From Spirochaetota bacterium (GTDB lineage Bacteria > Spirochaetota > UBA4802 > JAGODF01), in contig JARKUF010000012.1 of NCBI GenBank assembly GCA_029974015.1, forward strand, positions 1-51,696: 51,696 nt of DNA, read 5' to 3'. The stretch's first letter is position 1, and each line of letters opens with the position of its first letter. The position numbers were made by a program, and so were the translations under genes. The notes under the pieces were generated by a model that saw only the letters and a list, made by a program, of their open reading frames with translations, was not told the DNA's origin and searched no databases. Below, one piece after another: positions 51,246 through 51,696 of the stretch.

Positions 51246-51695
51246 TTAAACCTTCAGCTTTCTGATTTCTTCAATAGGGAGGCCGGTTACCTCAGAAATG
51301 ACCTTAATATCAATACCTTTTTTCTTCATAGCGAGGGCTGTTTCCTTTTTGCCGGTTAGCATGCCCTTCTGTATTCCCTTTTGCATGCCCTGCTGAATGC
51401 CCTTTTGCATGCCCTGCTGAATGCCCTTTTGCATGCCCTGCTGAATGCCCTTTTGCATGCCCTGCTGAATGCCCTTTTGCATGCCCTGCTGAATTCCCTT
51501 TTGCATGCCCTGTTTAATCCCCAGTTGAATGCCTTCATTAACCAGGTCTTTTCTTACTTCCTCTATTGTCTTTGCTAACATTGTTTTCGCCTCCACAGGT
51601 GATTTTATCCGCTTAATGCCTTTTTCTGCATCTTCTATGGTCGCGTTAACCTGAAGGTACTTTTTAAGCCACACCAGAAATGTTCTTACAGCGCT
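51246..51695 (-). CDS. Rpn-family nuclease, C-terminal part (5' end outside window)
   Basis: The frame is open to the right edge ([12 protein letters not shown]). The visible 149 residues are the C-terminal tail of a PD-(D/E)XK recombination-promoting nuclease/putative transposase of the Rpn type: [21 protein letters not shown], a run of the eight-residue unit GMQKGIQQ (six copies) and the end [25 protein letters not shown]. The tail is typical of the family, where the catalytic part is N-terminal. Short tandem repeats in this tail are common and vary in number between copies. Confidence 0.75.
   Translation of the reverse strand, partial: SAVRTFLVWLKKYLQVNATIEDAEKGIKRIKSPVEAKTMLAKTIEEVRKDLVNEGIQLGIKQGMQKGIQQGMQKGIQQGMQKGIQQGMQKGIQQGMQKGIQQGMQKGIQKGMLTGKKETALAMKKKGIDIKVISEVTGLPIEEIRKLKV
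51379..51522. repeat. 24-bp tandem repeat within the Rpn-type gene
   Basis: Four identical or nearly identical units of 24 bases (starting TTTTGCATGCCCTG) at 51379-51474, a fifth with one change (51475-51498) and a sixth more diverged (to 51522). In frame they encode GMQKGIQQ. Confidence 0.9.
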
Positions 51696-51696
51696 T

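Overview
The window looks like a chromosome segment of a spirochaete (phylum Spirochaetota), most likely from a lineage near Leptospirales. The evidence is two adjacent FlaA flagellar sheath protein genes (16822-18501), a transcript-cleavage factor GreA carrying a very long N-terminal extension, and an outer-membrane-containing (diderm) gene set: BamA, a second POTRA barrel protein, a TonB-receptor-like barrel, ExbB/ExbD, SecDF, YajC and SecG. No species is assigned. Base composition is moderately GC-rich in genes and AT-rich between them. Ribosome binding sites of the GGAGG type are common.

Layout. 1-757: right end of an IS21-type insertion sequence. 1024-2745: a metallophosphoesterase-nucleotidyltransferase fusion behind a palindromic promoter. 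2815-9246: a five-repeat PPC-like secreted protein, a DUF3795 protein, a secreted helical protein, a lipoprotein and a PanP-like decarboxylase. 9633-12041: a STAS-like protein, an ArsR regulator and a POTRA/barrel protein. 12051-16152: greA-fusion, lysA and tRNA-Leu on the minus strand. 16822-18501: flaA pair. 19314-24793: a PfkB sugar/nucleoside kinase, a VOC protein and several spirochaete-type proteins of unknown function. 24944-25300: a small reading frame broken by an in-frame TAG. 25401-26872: Gfo/Idh/MocA oxidoreductase and STAS antagonist.

26881-33549 (minus) is a long run yajC - membrane protein - secD - secF - TPR/membrane protein - ribD - ribE, joining protein export to riboflavin synthesis. 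33903-40507 (minus) is an envelope block: plug-less barrel, ExbB, ExbD, BamA, Skp/OmpH-like lipoprotein and L,D-transpeptidase. 40878-45242 (minus) holds gap, tpiA, secG, a one-cluster ferredoxin, metK and a tiny zinc-ribbon protein; pgk is absent from this otherwise typical glycolytic cluster. 46179-49596 (plus) is an overlapping run: MBL hydrolase, a YidD with a signal peptide, two paralogous TPR/membrane proteins (a third copy lies beside secF) and a helical protein. 49593-50659 (minus) holds an unknown protein and a Lon N-terminal-domain protein. The right end has a decayed two-gene module related to nucleotidyltransferase pairs and the C-terminus of an Rpn-type nuclease with 24-bp tandem repeats.

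The most striking feature is a dispersed intergenic repeat present at about 13 loci. A full copy has an AT-rich hairpin, a conserved single-stranded-looking linker (TTGTAACTACTGGCA, then ACTCAGCACTT) and a GC-rich hairpin (CCCGCC-GAA-GGCGGG type), ending in GAGGTTGCC. Some loci carry two or three GC hairpins in tandem. It lies in convergent, tandem and divergent gaps alike and never in a gene, so it is more like a REP/MITE element than a set of terminators.
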